This document shows positions 1-7,740 of a stretch of 40,408 bases of DNA, piece by piece. The DNA comes from Desulfuromonas sp. (GTDB lineage Bacteria; Desulfobacterota; Desulfuromonadia; Desulfuromonadales; Desulfuromonadaceae), in the NCBI GenBank assembly GCA_028685815.1, contig JAQUDG010000010.1:1-40408 (forward strand). The letters are read 5' to 3'. Under the pieces are notes generated by a model. It worked only from the letters and a program-made list of their open reading frames with translations. It ran no database searches and was not told the DNA's origin. A program made the translations under genes and the position numbers. Each line of letters starts with the position of its first letter. The first letter of the stretch is position 1.

Positions 1-370
1 CTTATCGCTATCGAGTGGGCAGCCTTGCTTGTCAACTGAAACGCCCGCGGGGGTGTTGGGGCATTTATCTAAGTAATCGGGCACACCATCCTTATCGCTA
101 TCGAGTGGGCAGCCTTGCTTGTCAACCGAAACACCAGCGGGGGTGTTGGGGCATTTGTCTAAGTAATCGGCGACACCGTCGTTATCGCTGTCGAGGGGGC
201 AACCATTCTTATCTACCGCTACCCCTTTTGGAGTGTTGGGGCATTTATCCATATGGTCAAGAACTCCATCGCCATCGCTGTCGAGGGGGCAACCATACTT
301 GTCAACCTGAACACCTGCGGGAGTATTGGGGCACTTGTCGTCCTTATCCAGCACGCCATCACCATCGCTA
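1..370 (-). repeat. Tandem 90-bp coding repeat (thrombospondin type 3 units)
   Basis: The motif tatcgct/catcgct recurs at 3, 93, 183, 273 and 363, an exact 90-bp (30-residue) period. Units 1-90 and 91-180 differ at only about 7 positions, while the units further from the window edge have diverged more. The array probably continues beyond position 1. Confidence 0.85.
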
Positions 371-909
371 TCGCGTTGGACCCCTTTGCCAAAGAAAAAT
401 ACCAGACCTGTCTGGTACAGTAGGCTGTTAGGCTCACCACTGGTGTCAAGCATGTGTTTAACTTCTGCATTCAGAGCGATGTCCTCGCTTAAAAAATACT
501 TAAGCCCGGCACCGTAGTTGAGCTGGCCCTGGTTTTCATCGCCCAAGCCATCCCTACCATTTATTCCAAGGTACCCCAAACCAGCGGTGAGGTAGGGTAC
601 TAGACGTTCTTGCGGCATGAAGTGGTACAAGGCACCGAGGGAAGCGGTATAGAGGTCGCTGTCAGCACCGCTGCGCTGTGGCGCAAAGGATGCATTTAAG
701 TAACTACTCAGATTGGCTGAGTAGTTGTATCCTCCGCCCAAAGTGTAGTTTATTGCTGGGTTAAAGCCAGACGTGCTTTCCTTCTCAAACCCTCCAACCA
801 TTGGGTTAATGAAGAAGCGGCCTTCCTGGGCAGCCTGGTTAGCCTCAAGCGCAAATGTTGCCACTGGGATGCCGCACAGCAGCATCAGTAGTAGAGCTAA
901 GCGTTTCAT
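1..909 (-). CDS. OmpA-like outer-membrane protein with thrombospondin type 3 repeats (3' end outside window)
   Basis: The reading frame is open from the ATG at 909 to the window edge, so only the N-terminal 303 residues are seen. It starts with a signal peptide (MKRLALLLMLLCGIPVATFA). About 130 residues of beta-barrel-like sequence follow, with alternating aromatic and small residues (GGGYNYSANLSSYL, GLGYLGING). Then come Asp-rich repeats of the form DSDGDGVLDxxDKCPNTPxGVxVDxxGCPL, the calcium-binding thrombospondin type 3 motif. This order is typical of OmpA/OprF-type porins, where the repeats link the barrel to a peptidoglycan-binding OmpA domain; that C-terminal domain would lie outside the window and is inferred. 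GGAGG precedes the start by 4-5 bases. The gene is monocistronic as far as can be seen. Confidence 0.85.
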   Translation of the reverse strand, partial: MKRLALLLMLLCGIPVATFALEANQAAQEGRFFINPMVGGFEKESTSGFNPAINYTLGGGYNYSANLSSYLNASFAPQRSGADSDLYTASLGALYHFMPQERLVPYLTAGLGYLGINGRDGLGDENQGQLNYGAGLKYFLSEDIALNAEVKHMLDTSGEPNSLLYQTGLVFFFGKGVQRDSDGDGVLDKDDKCPNTPAGVQVDKYGCPLDSDGDGVLDHMDKCPNTPKGVAVDKNGCPLDSDNDGVADYLDKCPNTPAGVSVDKQGCPLDSDKDGVPDYLDKCPNTPAGVSVDKQGCPLDSDK

Positions 910-1056
910 GGTTCCTCCGACATAAAATAGGGATAAAAACCTGGCGCAAACAAGCTTGGCAGAAATACCGATGTGAGCGGTACCGCTGTTATGCGTCAGA
1001 CAGGCACGTAACCTGGTAAATCCAGTAACGGAAAATTTAGCGCCCGTACAAAAGGG

Positions 1057-1084
1057 ATTGTAGCATATGGCGAACCTAACACAA
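1057..1084 (-). promoter_or_regulatory. Possible sigma-70 promoter for the OmpA-like gene
   Basis: On the minus strand TTGTGT (1084-1079) and TACAAT (1062-1057) are separated by 16 bases, about 150 bases upstream of the start at 909. The -10 is good and the -35 is moderate. This is a visual match only. Confidence 0.35.
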
Positions 1085-1256
1085 TGGGTGCAAAGGGTAA
1101 ATATTGATTGTTGACTAAAACAGGTAATATAATCCGCAGTAAACCCTCCGGCTGAATTCTGCGGTACGGTTGCTGCGCTTTAGCTGGTGGTCAGCGTGAA
1201 GGTAGTGGTGCTGGCGGCAGAAGCGCCTCACTGTAGGAAGGAATAGCTAGCTGGGG

Positions 1257-1311
1257 CTAAAAATAGCAGAGGGATCTCACATTCGCTGCGAGAACTCTGC
1301 GCTATTCGCCT
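1257..1311 (-). terminator. Rho-independent terminator after the PilZ gene
   Basis: On the minus strand AATAGCGCAGAG pairs with CTCTGCTATT, with a small bulge, and the 3' arm runs into a T-rich stretch (TATTTTTA). It sits directly after the stop codon at 1322. Confidence 0.6.
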
Positions 1312-1321
1312 GAACGCAGCA

Positions 1322-1663
1322 TTATGGCACCTCAGGTTTGAATTGTTGGAGGTATTTTACTAGATTGTTGCGTTGCTCGGGGTCCAAGGAGTCGAACTCA
1401 ATCCCTGAAAGGTGCATCCCTGTTTCTGAAGTGCGGGAATGTATCACCATACCGGTAAAGCTGAGAATAGTGTTTGCAAAGCCTATATCCATCTGGATTT
1501 GCAATCCCTCTATCAGCGGAACCCTGGTTTCCATGAGTAGTCCGCTCTCGCTGGCGTCGATGGTGCGCCCCATATCCTGGGTTAAATAGCTGCCATCACC
1601 GCGTACCACATAGTAAACGAGATTCAGAGTTTCAAAACGTAAGTGTTTGCGCCGTTCCTCCAT
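1322..1663 (-). CDS. PilZ domain protein (c-di-GMP receptor family)
   Basis: This 113-residue protein opens with MEERRKHLRFETLNLVYY, the RxxxR motif that in PilZ domains contacts cyclic di-GMP. It continues with DASESGLLMET, matching the second PilZ motif (D/NxSxxG). It is a stand-alone PilZ domain with no output domain attached, so it probably acts by binding a partner. The frame is open further upstream, but the ATG at 1663 has GGAGGA about 7 bases before it and begins where the family normally begins. The start lies 17 bases past the cbiET stop, so it is probably co-transcribed with cbiET and engB. The target is unknown. Confidence 0.85.
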   Translation of the reverse strand: MEERRKHLRFETLNLVYYVVRGDGSYLTQDMGRTIDASESGLLMETRVPLIEGLQIQMDIGFANTILSFTGMVIHSRTSETGMHLSGIEFDSLDPEQRNNLVKYLQQFKPEVP

Positions 1664-1679
1664 TTGCTCTGTCCTCCAG

Positions 1680-2909
1680 TCAGTCCAGTATCGCGCAGTT
1701 GCTCTTCGTGGCCATGATGATATTGACCGGATTCTGCGCCTCAAATATTTTGTAGTCGCTGTAGTTGTTGGTGCGCGCGACATTTATCGTAGTAACCTGA
1801 ATGGTATAACCGTTGTTTTCAAAAAAATCAGCAGCGGCACTCAGAGTATCCAGGGTTGAAGCGGTGAGGACGATGCGCCCATCGGGCTTGAGGCGTTCAT
1901 CAATGGTCTCCAGCAAGCTCCACAGTTTTCCGCCAGAGCCACCAATGAATACTCGATCCGGATCGGGGATGTTTTCAAGGCACGTGGGGGCTTCTCCTTC
2001 GATAATTCTGACGTTGCGCGTAGAAAACTTATTCAGATTGTGGCGCAGGTATCCGAGGTATTCGTTGTTGCGCTCCACTGCGTATATACGTCCGTGGGGG
2101 AGGAGGTAGTCTGCTTCGATGCAGAGGGACCCGCTCCCAGCCCCAATATCCCACAGCGTCATATCGTGGCGTAATTGGAGCTTAGCCAAGGCGATAACCC
2201 GCACCTCCTCGGGAGTGATCTGTTTTTTCAACCCCTGAAATTGCGAGTCACCGATCCCAAGGGTTGGCCGATATTGATCAGCTTTCTTGTCAAAACGTTT
2301 GATAAAAATAAGCACGTTTAAAGGTGATATATCCATCTTGTACAACGCTTTGATGGTTGTCTCTTCAATGCGCTCATCTTTTCCACCTAGGTTTTCACAT
2401 ACGTACACGCTGTAACCTTCGCGCCCACGATGGAGCATCTCTTCGGCGATAGCGCTGGCAGGGCAACTGTCGTGGGTCAACACCGCAACCTTATCGTTGG
2501 CGATGATTCGGTTTACCACCATTCGCAGCGGTAACCCTTCGGCAGAGATGAAGACGGCGTCGTCCCAGGGTTGCTTTATGCGCGCAAAGGCGAATTGTGC
2601 AGAGGTGACATTGGGAACAAATTCGAGATTTTCCTCGGGGATATTACGCAGCAGTTCCCGCCCGATGCTAAAAAATAGTGGGTCACCTGAGGTTAGGACA
2701 ACTACGTCTTCTTGCGCTACGCTGCGCAGGAGGTCGCATAAGTCACTTTCATTGCCCAGTAGCAGCTTTTTCCCCTGTAGATGACTGAAGCGGGCCAACT
2801 GTTTCGCGGTGCCGATAATGACGCCAGCTTGTTCTACTAACTGCAGAGCTCGCTGGCTGAAGCCTTCCTGCCCCTCAATGCCCGCACCTACTACGTGGAT
2901 GGTTCCCAT
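1680..2909 (-). CDS. cbiET: Bifunctional precorrin-6Y methylase / decarboxylase (CbiET)
   Basis: This 409-residue protein joins two SAM-dependent enzymes of cobalamin (corrin ring) synthesis. Residues 1 to about 200 are CbiE-like tetrapyrrole methylase (VVGAGIEG near the start, then LTSGDPLFFSIGRELL). The C-terminal half is CbiT-like, with SAM-binding motif WDIGAGSGSLCIEA and FIGGSGGKL. The fused enzyme (also called CobL) methylates C5 and C15 and decarboxylates the acetate side chain. An earlier ATG at 2942 overlaps the engB stop (ATGA). I prefer 2909 because the family starts there and an AAGGA lies 8 bases upstream. No other cobalamin gene is seen nearby, so this is an isolated pathway gene. 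Confidence 0.9.
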   Translation of the reverse strand: MGTIHVVGAGIEGQEGFSQRALQLVEQAGVIIGTAKQLARFSHLQGKKLLLGNESDLCDLLRSVAQEDVVVLTSGDPLFFSIGRELLRNIPEENLEFVPNVTSAQFAFARIKQPWDDAVFISAEGLPLRMVVNRIIANDKVAVLTHDSCPASAIAEEMLHRGREGYSVYVCENLGGKDERIEETTIKALYKMDISPLNVLIFIKRFDKKADQYRPTLGIGDSQFQGLKKQITPEEVRVIALAKLQLRHDMTLWDIGAGSGSLCIEADYLLPHGRIYAVERNNEYLGYLRHNLNKFSTRNVRIIEGEAPTCLENIPDPDRVFIGGSGGKLWSLLETIDERLKPDGRIVLTASTLDTLSAAADFFENNGYTIQVTTINVARTNNYSDYKIFEAQNPVNIIMATKSNCAILD

Positions 2910-2938
2910 GTTGTTTGTCCTTTTTTCAGTGTTGATGG

Positions 2939-3577
2939 TCATTCAGGTTTTGCTGTGGCACTATCGCTTGGATGGGCTTCAAGCGCCATTCCTTTATCCG
3001 TTATAGCGGTTTCAATCAGCTCCCATACTTCCGCTGCGCCACTGCGCTTCAGTGCCGAGAATAGGGTAAATGCAGCAGTGGGAAGCCCGGTTGCTTCGGC
3101 TATGGCTGCAATACTTTCTTTATGTTGGCTGCGCTTCACCTTATCCGCTTTGGTAATAACTGGAATAGTCATGATGTTGCCTTCTTCAAGCCAGTCCAGA
3201 AGTTGCAGATCTTCAGCGCGCGGAGTGCGGCGAATATCAAACAGCATAACTACCGCACACAGGGTAGGGCGACCCTGTAAATAGCTGAGCACCATGGGAC
3301 CCCACTGTTTTTTTACCGCAAGCGGAACTTTGGCAAAACCGTAGCCGGGTAGGTCGACCATGCTGATGCAGGAGTTGACGCAGAAAAAATTGAGGAGTTG
3401 CGTGCGCCCTGGGGTAGAGGATGTTCTTACTAGGTTTTTGCGCTGAAGCAAAACGTTGAGCAACGAGCTCTTCCCCACATTACTGCGTCCGGCGAAGGCT
3501 ATTTCCGGCATGAGCGCTTCGGGGTAGTGCGCTGGAGCCGTAGCGCTTGTAATGAATTCGGCGGACTTCACATGCAT
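2939..3577 (-). CDS. engB: Ribosome biogenesis GTP-binding protein EngB (YsxC/YihA)
   Basis: This 212-residue TRAFAC GTPase contains the full G-motif set: G1 GRSNVGKSSLLN, G2 TSSTPGRTQ, G3 DLPGYGFAK, G4 TKADK and G5 FSALKRSG. Length and the LPGYGFAK signature are diagnostic of EngB, which acts in assembly of the large ribosomal subunit. The last codons overlap the upstream candidate start of cbiET, so the three genes down to 1322 look like one operon. The start at 3577 has only a weak purine-rich GAGAG stretch upstream. Confidence 0.95.
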   Translation of the reverse strand: MHVKSAEFITSATAPAHYPEALMPEIAFAGRSNVGKSSLLNVLLQRKNLVRTSSTPGRTQLLNFFCVNSCISMVDLPGYGFAKVPLAVKKQWGPMVLSYLQGRPTLCAVVMLFDIRRTPRAEDLQLLDWLEEGNIMTIPVITKADKVKRSQHKESIAAIAEATGLPTAAFTLFSALKRSGAAEVWELIETAITDKGMALEAHPSDSATAKPE

Positions 3578-3674
3578 GGTTGGTTTCTCTCGTGAGCGTT
3601 AAAGTTAAGGCTACATCAACGTGTGGGACAAAGTGCGCGCTTTGGGGTCTTCTGTAGGTAGCCCTCTAGCGGCT

Positions 3675-4484
3675 TCATTGCTCGTGGTTATCGATAAGGA
3701 TAGTGTCATCATCATCTGCGGAGCTTTGATGCGACAACTGGCGCTGGCGATTGCCCGTCAGCAGTTTGCCCTTGTTGTCCATTATCCGTTCATCATCCAG
3801 GATGATCATTCCAGTCTGTTCCACCACATCTTTTTTGTACTGATACTGATATTCCATATTTTTTTTGCGTAGGTTGTAGCTCATAAACATCCAGATTGTG
3901 CCTAAAATAAGTGCCGCCCCAAGCACCACAGCCAGAGCTATCGACACATAAAATATGGTCTCCTCCCCTATGTGACCAATCACCGCCATGATGGTGTCGA
4001 GCTTGTAGCCCACAGCTGCCAGAACGACCAGCAGCAACAACCCGAGTAAAAAGGGGATCTGGCGTATGACATAGATCACCGCGTGAAATTTCTGGATTCG
4101 GCTCTGTTGTTCGGCGGTAGAAAGGTTGCGGCTACCTTCATCCTTGCCGGAGTCTGGGTGATGCCCGTACAAATAGCGATCAAAGCCTAGGATAATTATC
4201 CCCAGCAGGAAGGTTATCGTAAGCGGGACGATGAAGGCGGCAAAGAAAAATGACTTCCATGGGAAGGGGACGTTTTCTGGGCCTAACTGGCTTATGAAGC
4301 TGACAAAAAAGATAAAACCTTCAATAACCCCGATAAGAATAAGGTATTTGATGAAGAGGTCTTTAAGTTCTTCGCGTTCAAACAGGGTAGCAATCCCCTT
4401 CAGGGAGGAGGAATTTTTATTGCTGGATTTGTTTTCCGATTCTGCTGCTCCCTGCGGTTTGCTCTGGTGCTTTTCTTCCGACAC
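3675..4484 (-). CDS. Four-TM membrane protein of unknown function
   Basis: I do not recognise a family. From the GTG at 4484 the protein is 269 residues. A hydrophilic, Ser/Lys/Glu-rich N-terminus of about 40 residues precedes two TM segments (YLILIGVIEGFIFFVSFI; FFFAAFIVPLTITFLLGIIIL). A charged loop follows, then two more TM segments (IPFLLGLLLLVVLAAVGYKL; FYVSIALAVVLGAALILGTIWMF). A C-terminal cytoplasmic tail of about 75 residues ends in an acidic DDDD run. An ATG 36 bases upstream is possible, but the GTG has AGGAG six bases before it. It is separated from metY by about 250 bases and may be transcribed alone. Confidence 0.65.
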   Translation of the reverse strand: MSEEKHQSKPQGAAESENKSSNKNSSSLKGIATLFEREELKDLFIKYLILIGVIEGFIFFVSFISQLGPENVPFPWKSFFFAAFIVPLTITFLLGIIILGFDRYLYGHHPDSGKDEGSRNLSTAEQQSRIQKFHAVIYVIRQIPFLLGLLLLVVLAAVGYKLDTIMAVIGHIGEETIFYVSIALAVVLGAALILGTIWMFMSYNLRKKNMEYQYQYKKDVVEQTGMIILDDERIMDNKGKLLTGNRQRQLSHQSSADDDDTILIDNHEQ

Positions 4485-4548
4485 AATGCTCTCCTGCCTG
4501 TACTTAAATGCAACATTCATTAACGTTTGTATGTTTGAAAATACGCAT

Positions 4549-4563
4549 CCTGAATATTTCAGG
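4549..4563. repeat. Perfect 15-bp palindrome CCTGAATATTTCAGG
   Basis: The two 6-base arms flank TAT, about 65 bases upstream of the start of the membrane-protein gene at 4484. It could be an operator for that gene; nothing more can be read from it. Confidence 0.3.
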
Positions 4564-4737
4564 TTGAAGTCTTTGTTTTGTATCTGAGCTTTAACCGAAA
4601 CCGCCCTGCACCTATCGCAACCTAGCGGGCAAGGCTCTGCCGTGTTGCGTTCTTTGCAGTGGCACTATAAAACATTTCTCCGCTTCTGTCTGTCATAAAT
4701 TCAGGGACTTTTTCTGCCCAGTTTTAGGCAAGGGGGT

Positions 4738-6018
4738 TCAGCTTTTAGCCAACGCCTGCTCTATGTCCGCAATGATATCATCTATGTGTTCGATCCCCAC
4801 CGACAGGCGGATAAGGTCGGGCAAGACGCCGGAGGCCAACTGTTCTTCAGGGCTGAGTTGGCGGTGGGTTGTGCTGGCAGGATGGAGTACGCAACTGCGC
4901 ACATCGCCTACATGTACAACCATGGCAATCAATTGCGTTGCTTCCATAAAGCGGCGTCCAGCATCAATTCCCCCTTTGATTCCAAAGGTCAGCACCCCAC
5001 CTCCTCCTTTGGGAAGATATTTGCAGCTCAGAGGGTAGCTCGGGTGTGATTGTAAGCCAGGGTATGAAACCCAGCTCACTTTGGGGTGCTGTTCCAGAAA
5101 CTTAGCTATCTGTAGGGCGTTGGAGCAGTGTCGCTCCATGCGTACGTGCAGAGTTTCGAGACCATGATTGAACATAAAGGCGTTCATTGGGCCCAGACAC
5201 ATCCCCAGATCACGCAGTAATTGAACCCTAGCCTTGACAATATAAGCCGTCGCACCGAATTTTTCCGTAAAACGCAGGCCGTGGTAGCTAGGGTCTGGTT
5301 CGGTCATTTCAGGGTATTTATCTGCGCTCCATTCGAATGTTCCGCCATCGATGATTACTCCGCCGACGCTGGTGGCATGGCCATCAATGTATTTAGTTGC
5401 GGAATGCACCACGATGTTGGCGCCCAATGTCAGCGGGTTGCACAGGTATGGAGTGGGAAAGGTATTGTCGATAATCAGGGGAACCTGCATTTGTCTGGCC
5501 ACCGTGGCAAACTTCTCAAAATCGAGGACGTTGAGTCCAGGATTCCCGATGGACTCGGCATACAGGAGGCGCGTTTCTGGAGTGAACTTGGCTTTAATCT
5601 CTTCAATGCTGGCGTCGGGATCAACACTGGTGAAACCTATCCCCATCTTGGAAAAGGTGTTGTGAAACAGGGCATGGGTTCCTCCATAGAGGGTGCTGGC
5701 ACTGACAATGTGCTGGCCGCTGCTGCAGATGTTCAGGATAGCCATAGCTATCGCCGCCTGCCCCGAAGATGTTGCCAGCGCTCCGACACCCCCTTCGAGT
5801 TGAGCCATTTTTGCTTCAAACGCAGCCCAGGTTGGATTGCTTATACGAGTGTACATGTGGTCGGCACAGTCTAGATCGAACAGACTCGCAATATGGTCAG
5901 CTTTTTCATATTTATACGTAGTGCTCTGGGTGATGGGAACTATGCGCGGTTCGGTAGCTTTGGGGCGATACCCCCCCTGTATGACTAAGGTTTCAGTCTT
6001 CCAATTTGGATTGATCAT
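4738..6018 (-). CDS. metY: O-acetylhomoserine sulfhydrylase (aminocarboxypropyltransferase)
   Basis: This 426-residue PLP enzyme of the Cys/Met metabolism family makes homocysteine from O-acetylhomoserine and sulfide (direct sulfhydrylation route to methionine). Visible landmarks are TETLVIQGGYRP at the N-terminus, YTRISNPT, the cofactor-stacking YGGTHALF, DNTFPTPYLCNP, and SATKYIDGH with the PLP-binding lysine. The length and the long middle segment are typical of MetY rather than the shorter MetB/MetC. AGGAG lies about 7 bases before the ATG. I looked for a SAM riboswitch in the leader and did not find one. Confidence 0.93.
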   Translation of the reverse strand: MINPNWKTETLVIQGGYRPKATEPRIVPITQSTTYKYEKADHIASLFDLDCADHMYTRISNPTWAAFEAKMAQLEGGVGALATSSGQAAIAMAILNICSSGQHIVSASTLYGGTHALFHNTFSKMGIGFTSVDPDASIEEIKAKFTPETRLLYAESIGNPGLNVLDFEKFATVARQMQVPLIIDNTFPTPYLCNPLTLGANIVVHSATKYIDGHATSVGGVIIDGGTFEWSADKYPEMTEPDPSYHGLRFTEKFGATAYIVKARVQLLRDLGMCLGPMNAFMFNHGLETLHVRMERHCSNALQIAKFLEQHPKVSWVSYPGLQSHPSYPLSCKYLPKGGGGVLTFGIKGGIDAGRRFMEATQLIAMVVHVGDVRSCVLHPASTTHRQLSPEEQLASGVLPDLIRLSVGIEHIDDIIADIEQALAKS

Positions 6019-6743
6019 GGCAGTTCTCCTGCTGTTTTTAGGTATTCATGTGGCTGCATTACTAGCGGCGAGTACATCCATCAAGTAGTATGTGGGAGTT
6101 GGTTTGCTCAATGCCGAGTGGATTAAATGGCGACCTTCGCGTGTATAACGTGGCCAAAGTAGTTGTACTAAAAAGCAATGCTAGCGTTTTTTATATGCCT
6201 TGTCGATATGCAAACGAGCCAGACCGTGCCTGAAATAGATCCTAAGGTTTGTGCACTCGGGCTGGAGTCGGTTATATGAAGGCGCAAAAGTAACGGCACG
6301 TCCTTTTTTTCAATTTAAATTTAAGTTGGAGAAAGTAAGCAGAGCCAAGAGAAAATCATTGAGGCTTTATCGCTTAAGCTAAACTTGAGCTCTTTAGTGA
6401 TATTAAATGGCTGCGAGCTTCTGCGCCACTGTTGCACTGAAACGCAGTTTTACCGCAGTGAAATCTTGACCTCAGCAGCAGATTCTGTTTACATGTCACA
6501 GCTAAAGAGAGGACACGGATACCCGTGTAACTATGGCAATAGCCGCAATATTCACGGTATGGTACTGCCACATCTGTAGATTTGCAGATCTGATATGTCC
6601 TCTTTGGTGTCTCGTAGGAGTATGCCTACGCAAGGTTTCGGGGAAGTGCCGAGCCTAAAGAGGTGTAGGTGATTTTGCCGCGCAGCCCGATTGTCAGGTC
6701 TGGGTGCGTTTTTAATTTTAAAGTTTTGAGGAGGTTTGTAACT
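6019..6743. other. 725-bp divergent intergenic region between metY and the cytochrome cluster
   Basis: The left part (6019 to about 6450) should contain the metY promoter, but I see no clear box. TTGACC at 6466-6471 is a weak -35 candidate for the plus strand. The right part (6504-6663) holds a dense set of inverted repeats described separately. No ORF here looks real. Confidence 0.5.
6504..6663 (+). promoter_or_regulatory. Structured leader with mutually exclusive pairings (candidate riboswitch or attenuator)
   Basis: Segment A (AGAGAGGACA, 6506-6515) can pair over 10 bases, one of them G-U, with segment B (TGTCCTCTTT, 6596-6605). Segment B can instead pair over 7 perfect bases (CCTCTTT, 6599-6605) with segment C (AAAGAGG, 6657-6663). 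The B-C helix would enclose two hairpins: GTAGG/CCTAC (6614-6618/6625-6629) and GGTTTCGG/CCGAGCC (6634-6641/6649-6655, one bulge). Segment A also overlaps the hairpin ACACGG/CCGTGT (6513-6518/6523-6528). It ends 80 bases before the first cytochrome start. It does not match a riboswitch class I know. Confidence 0.45.
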
Positions 6744-7538
6744 ATGAAATGTTTTCGGTACGTCTGCGTCTGTTTTTTCCTAGTACTGGCGATGGGTACT
6801 TATGCCAGTGCCGTGGATATGGGGATGCTCTCCAATGATGACTGTGTCAAATGTCATATCAATGCAGTAAAGGATGTCGATGCCCACGGTGCAGCTCATG
6901 CGCTCATGGGTTGCCAAGATTGTCACTTTGAGCACCCCCCCTTGGGTGAAAATGTGATTCCAGCCTGCGCATTGTGTCATGCCCCCGCAGACAGCGAGCA
7001 CTATACCCTGGAAAATTGTGCTGGATGCCATCATCCACACCACCCTCTTGTGATAGATTTCTCAACCCTAGGCAAGGTGAAGCCCGCATGTCTGAGCTGT
7101 CATCCGGCTCAAGGTAAAGAGATGCAGGAACATCCAAGCATGCACGCCGAACTTGATTGTAGCGCATGCCACTCTGGGCACGGTTTAGGCGCAGGGCAGT
7201 TCCTGAATTGTCTCGATTGTCACTCAGGTCACTCTGCTGAGATGGTAGTTGCGGACTGTACCAAATGCCATAAAGCACACAGTCCGGTTGAGGTCACCTA
7301 TGCTGATAGCCTACCCTCAGTCCTATGTGCTTCATGTCATGGTGCGGTAGCCACTGATCTCAAGGCATCAAGTAAAAAACACTCTGAGCTCACCTGCGCT
7401 TACTGCCATATGGGCGAGCATAAGAACGTTACTGCCTGCGCTGATTGTCATGGTGCGGCGCCCCATGGCAAGGCTATGCATATCAAGTTCCCCAACTGCG
7501 TAGAATGTCATGTTAATCCGCATGCTTTGGCGGAATAA
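6744..7538 (+). CDS. Periplasmic dodecaheme cytochrome c
   Basis: This 264-residue protein has a signal peptide (MKCFRYVCVCFFLVLAMGTYASA) and 12 CXXCH motifs: CVKCH, CQDCH, CALCH, CAGCH, CLSCH, CSACH, CLDCH, CTKCH, CASCH, CAYCH, CADCH and CVECH. They are spaced as three tetraheme units. Further His residues (HSGH, HKAHSP, HHPHHP) can serve as distal ligands, so most hemes are probably bis-His. The open frame extends upstream, but the ATG at 6744 has GAGGAGG upstream and starts the signal peptide. Its closest relative in the window is the next gene, whose last 12 hemes align with this protein throughout. The role is probably periplasmic electron transfer; the partner is unknown. Confidence 0.9.
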   Translation: MKCFRYVCVCFFLVLAMGTYASAVDMGMLSNDDCVKCHINAVKDVDAHGAAHALMGCQDCHFEHPPLGENVIPACALCHAPADSEHYTLENCAGCHHPHHPLVIDFSTLGKVKPACLSCHPAQGKEMQEHPSMHAELDCSACHSGHGLGAGQFLNCLDCHSGHSAEMVVADCTKCHKAHSPVEVTYADSLPSVLCASCHGAVATDLKASSKKHSELTCAYCHMGEHKNVTACADCHGAAPHGKAMHIKFPNCVECHVNPHALAE

Positions 7539-7579
7539 AGAGAAGTGCTTAGCTGCAAATAAGTAAGTAGTTGGATCGG

Positions 7580-7613
7580 CGGCTGCGGTATTTGTTTTGT
7601 GGTGCCGCAGCCG
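7580..7613. terminator. Strong hairpin between the first two cytochrome genes
   Basis: CGGCTGCGG (7580-7588) and CCGCAGCCG (7605-7613) form a perfect 9-bp stem, extendable inward with A-T and G-U pairs. There is no U-run after it on either strand, so it is more likely an mRNA-processing or stability element, or a partial attenuator, than a classic terminator. Confidence 0.45.
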
Positions 7614-7740
7614 TCCCAGTTCTGGACTATTCCAGGATGAATTTGGTGTGATTCGGGGGAGGTGGGCGCAGGTTGATCTGAGCGCTGCCACCGCGAACAC
7701 CGTCGCTAGTAAGCAATAAAGCTGCCACGAAGACCCTAGC

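Larger units (their letters stand above)
910..1321. other. 412-bp intergenic region
   Basis: It holds the leader and possible promoter of the OmpA-like gene (minus strand) and the terminator-like hairpin of the PilZ gene at 1257-1311. No convincing ORF or RNA gene is seen in the middle part (about 1090-1250). Confidence 0.6.

Noticed and set aside
1-370. Regularly spaced repeats resembling a CRISPR array
   Set aside because: The whole stretch is coding; the 90-bp period encodes 30-residue thrombospondin type 3 units and there are no unique spacers.
1118-1138. TTGACT followed by TATAAT as a plus-strand promoter
   Set aside because: The boxes are only about 11 bases apart and no plus-strand gene follows.
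5221-5874. Long plus-strand ORF opposite metY (217 codons)
   Set aside because: It is antisense to a well-conserved enzyme and shows no family resemblance.
6019-6500. SAM riboswitch upstream of metY
   Set aside because: I searched the minus-strand leader for the SAM-I core and found none of its conserved segments.
6580-6663. GEMM-I (cyclic dinucleotide) riboswitch
   Set aside because: The phrase ACGCAAGG and the three-way shape are suggestive, but the GGCAAACC segment, GAAA loop and receptor are not where they should be. Kept only as an unnamed structured leader.
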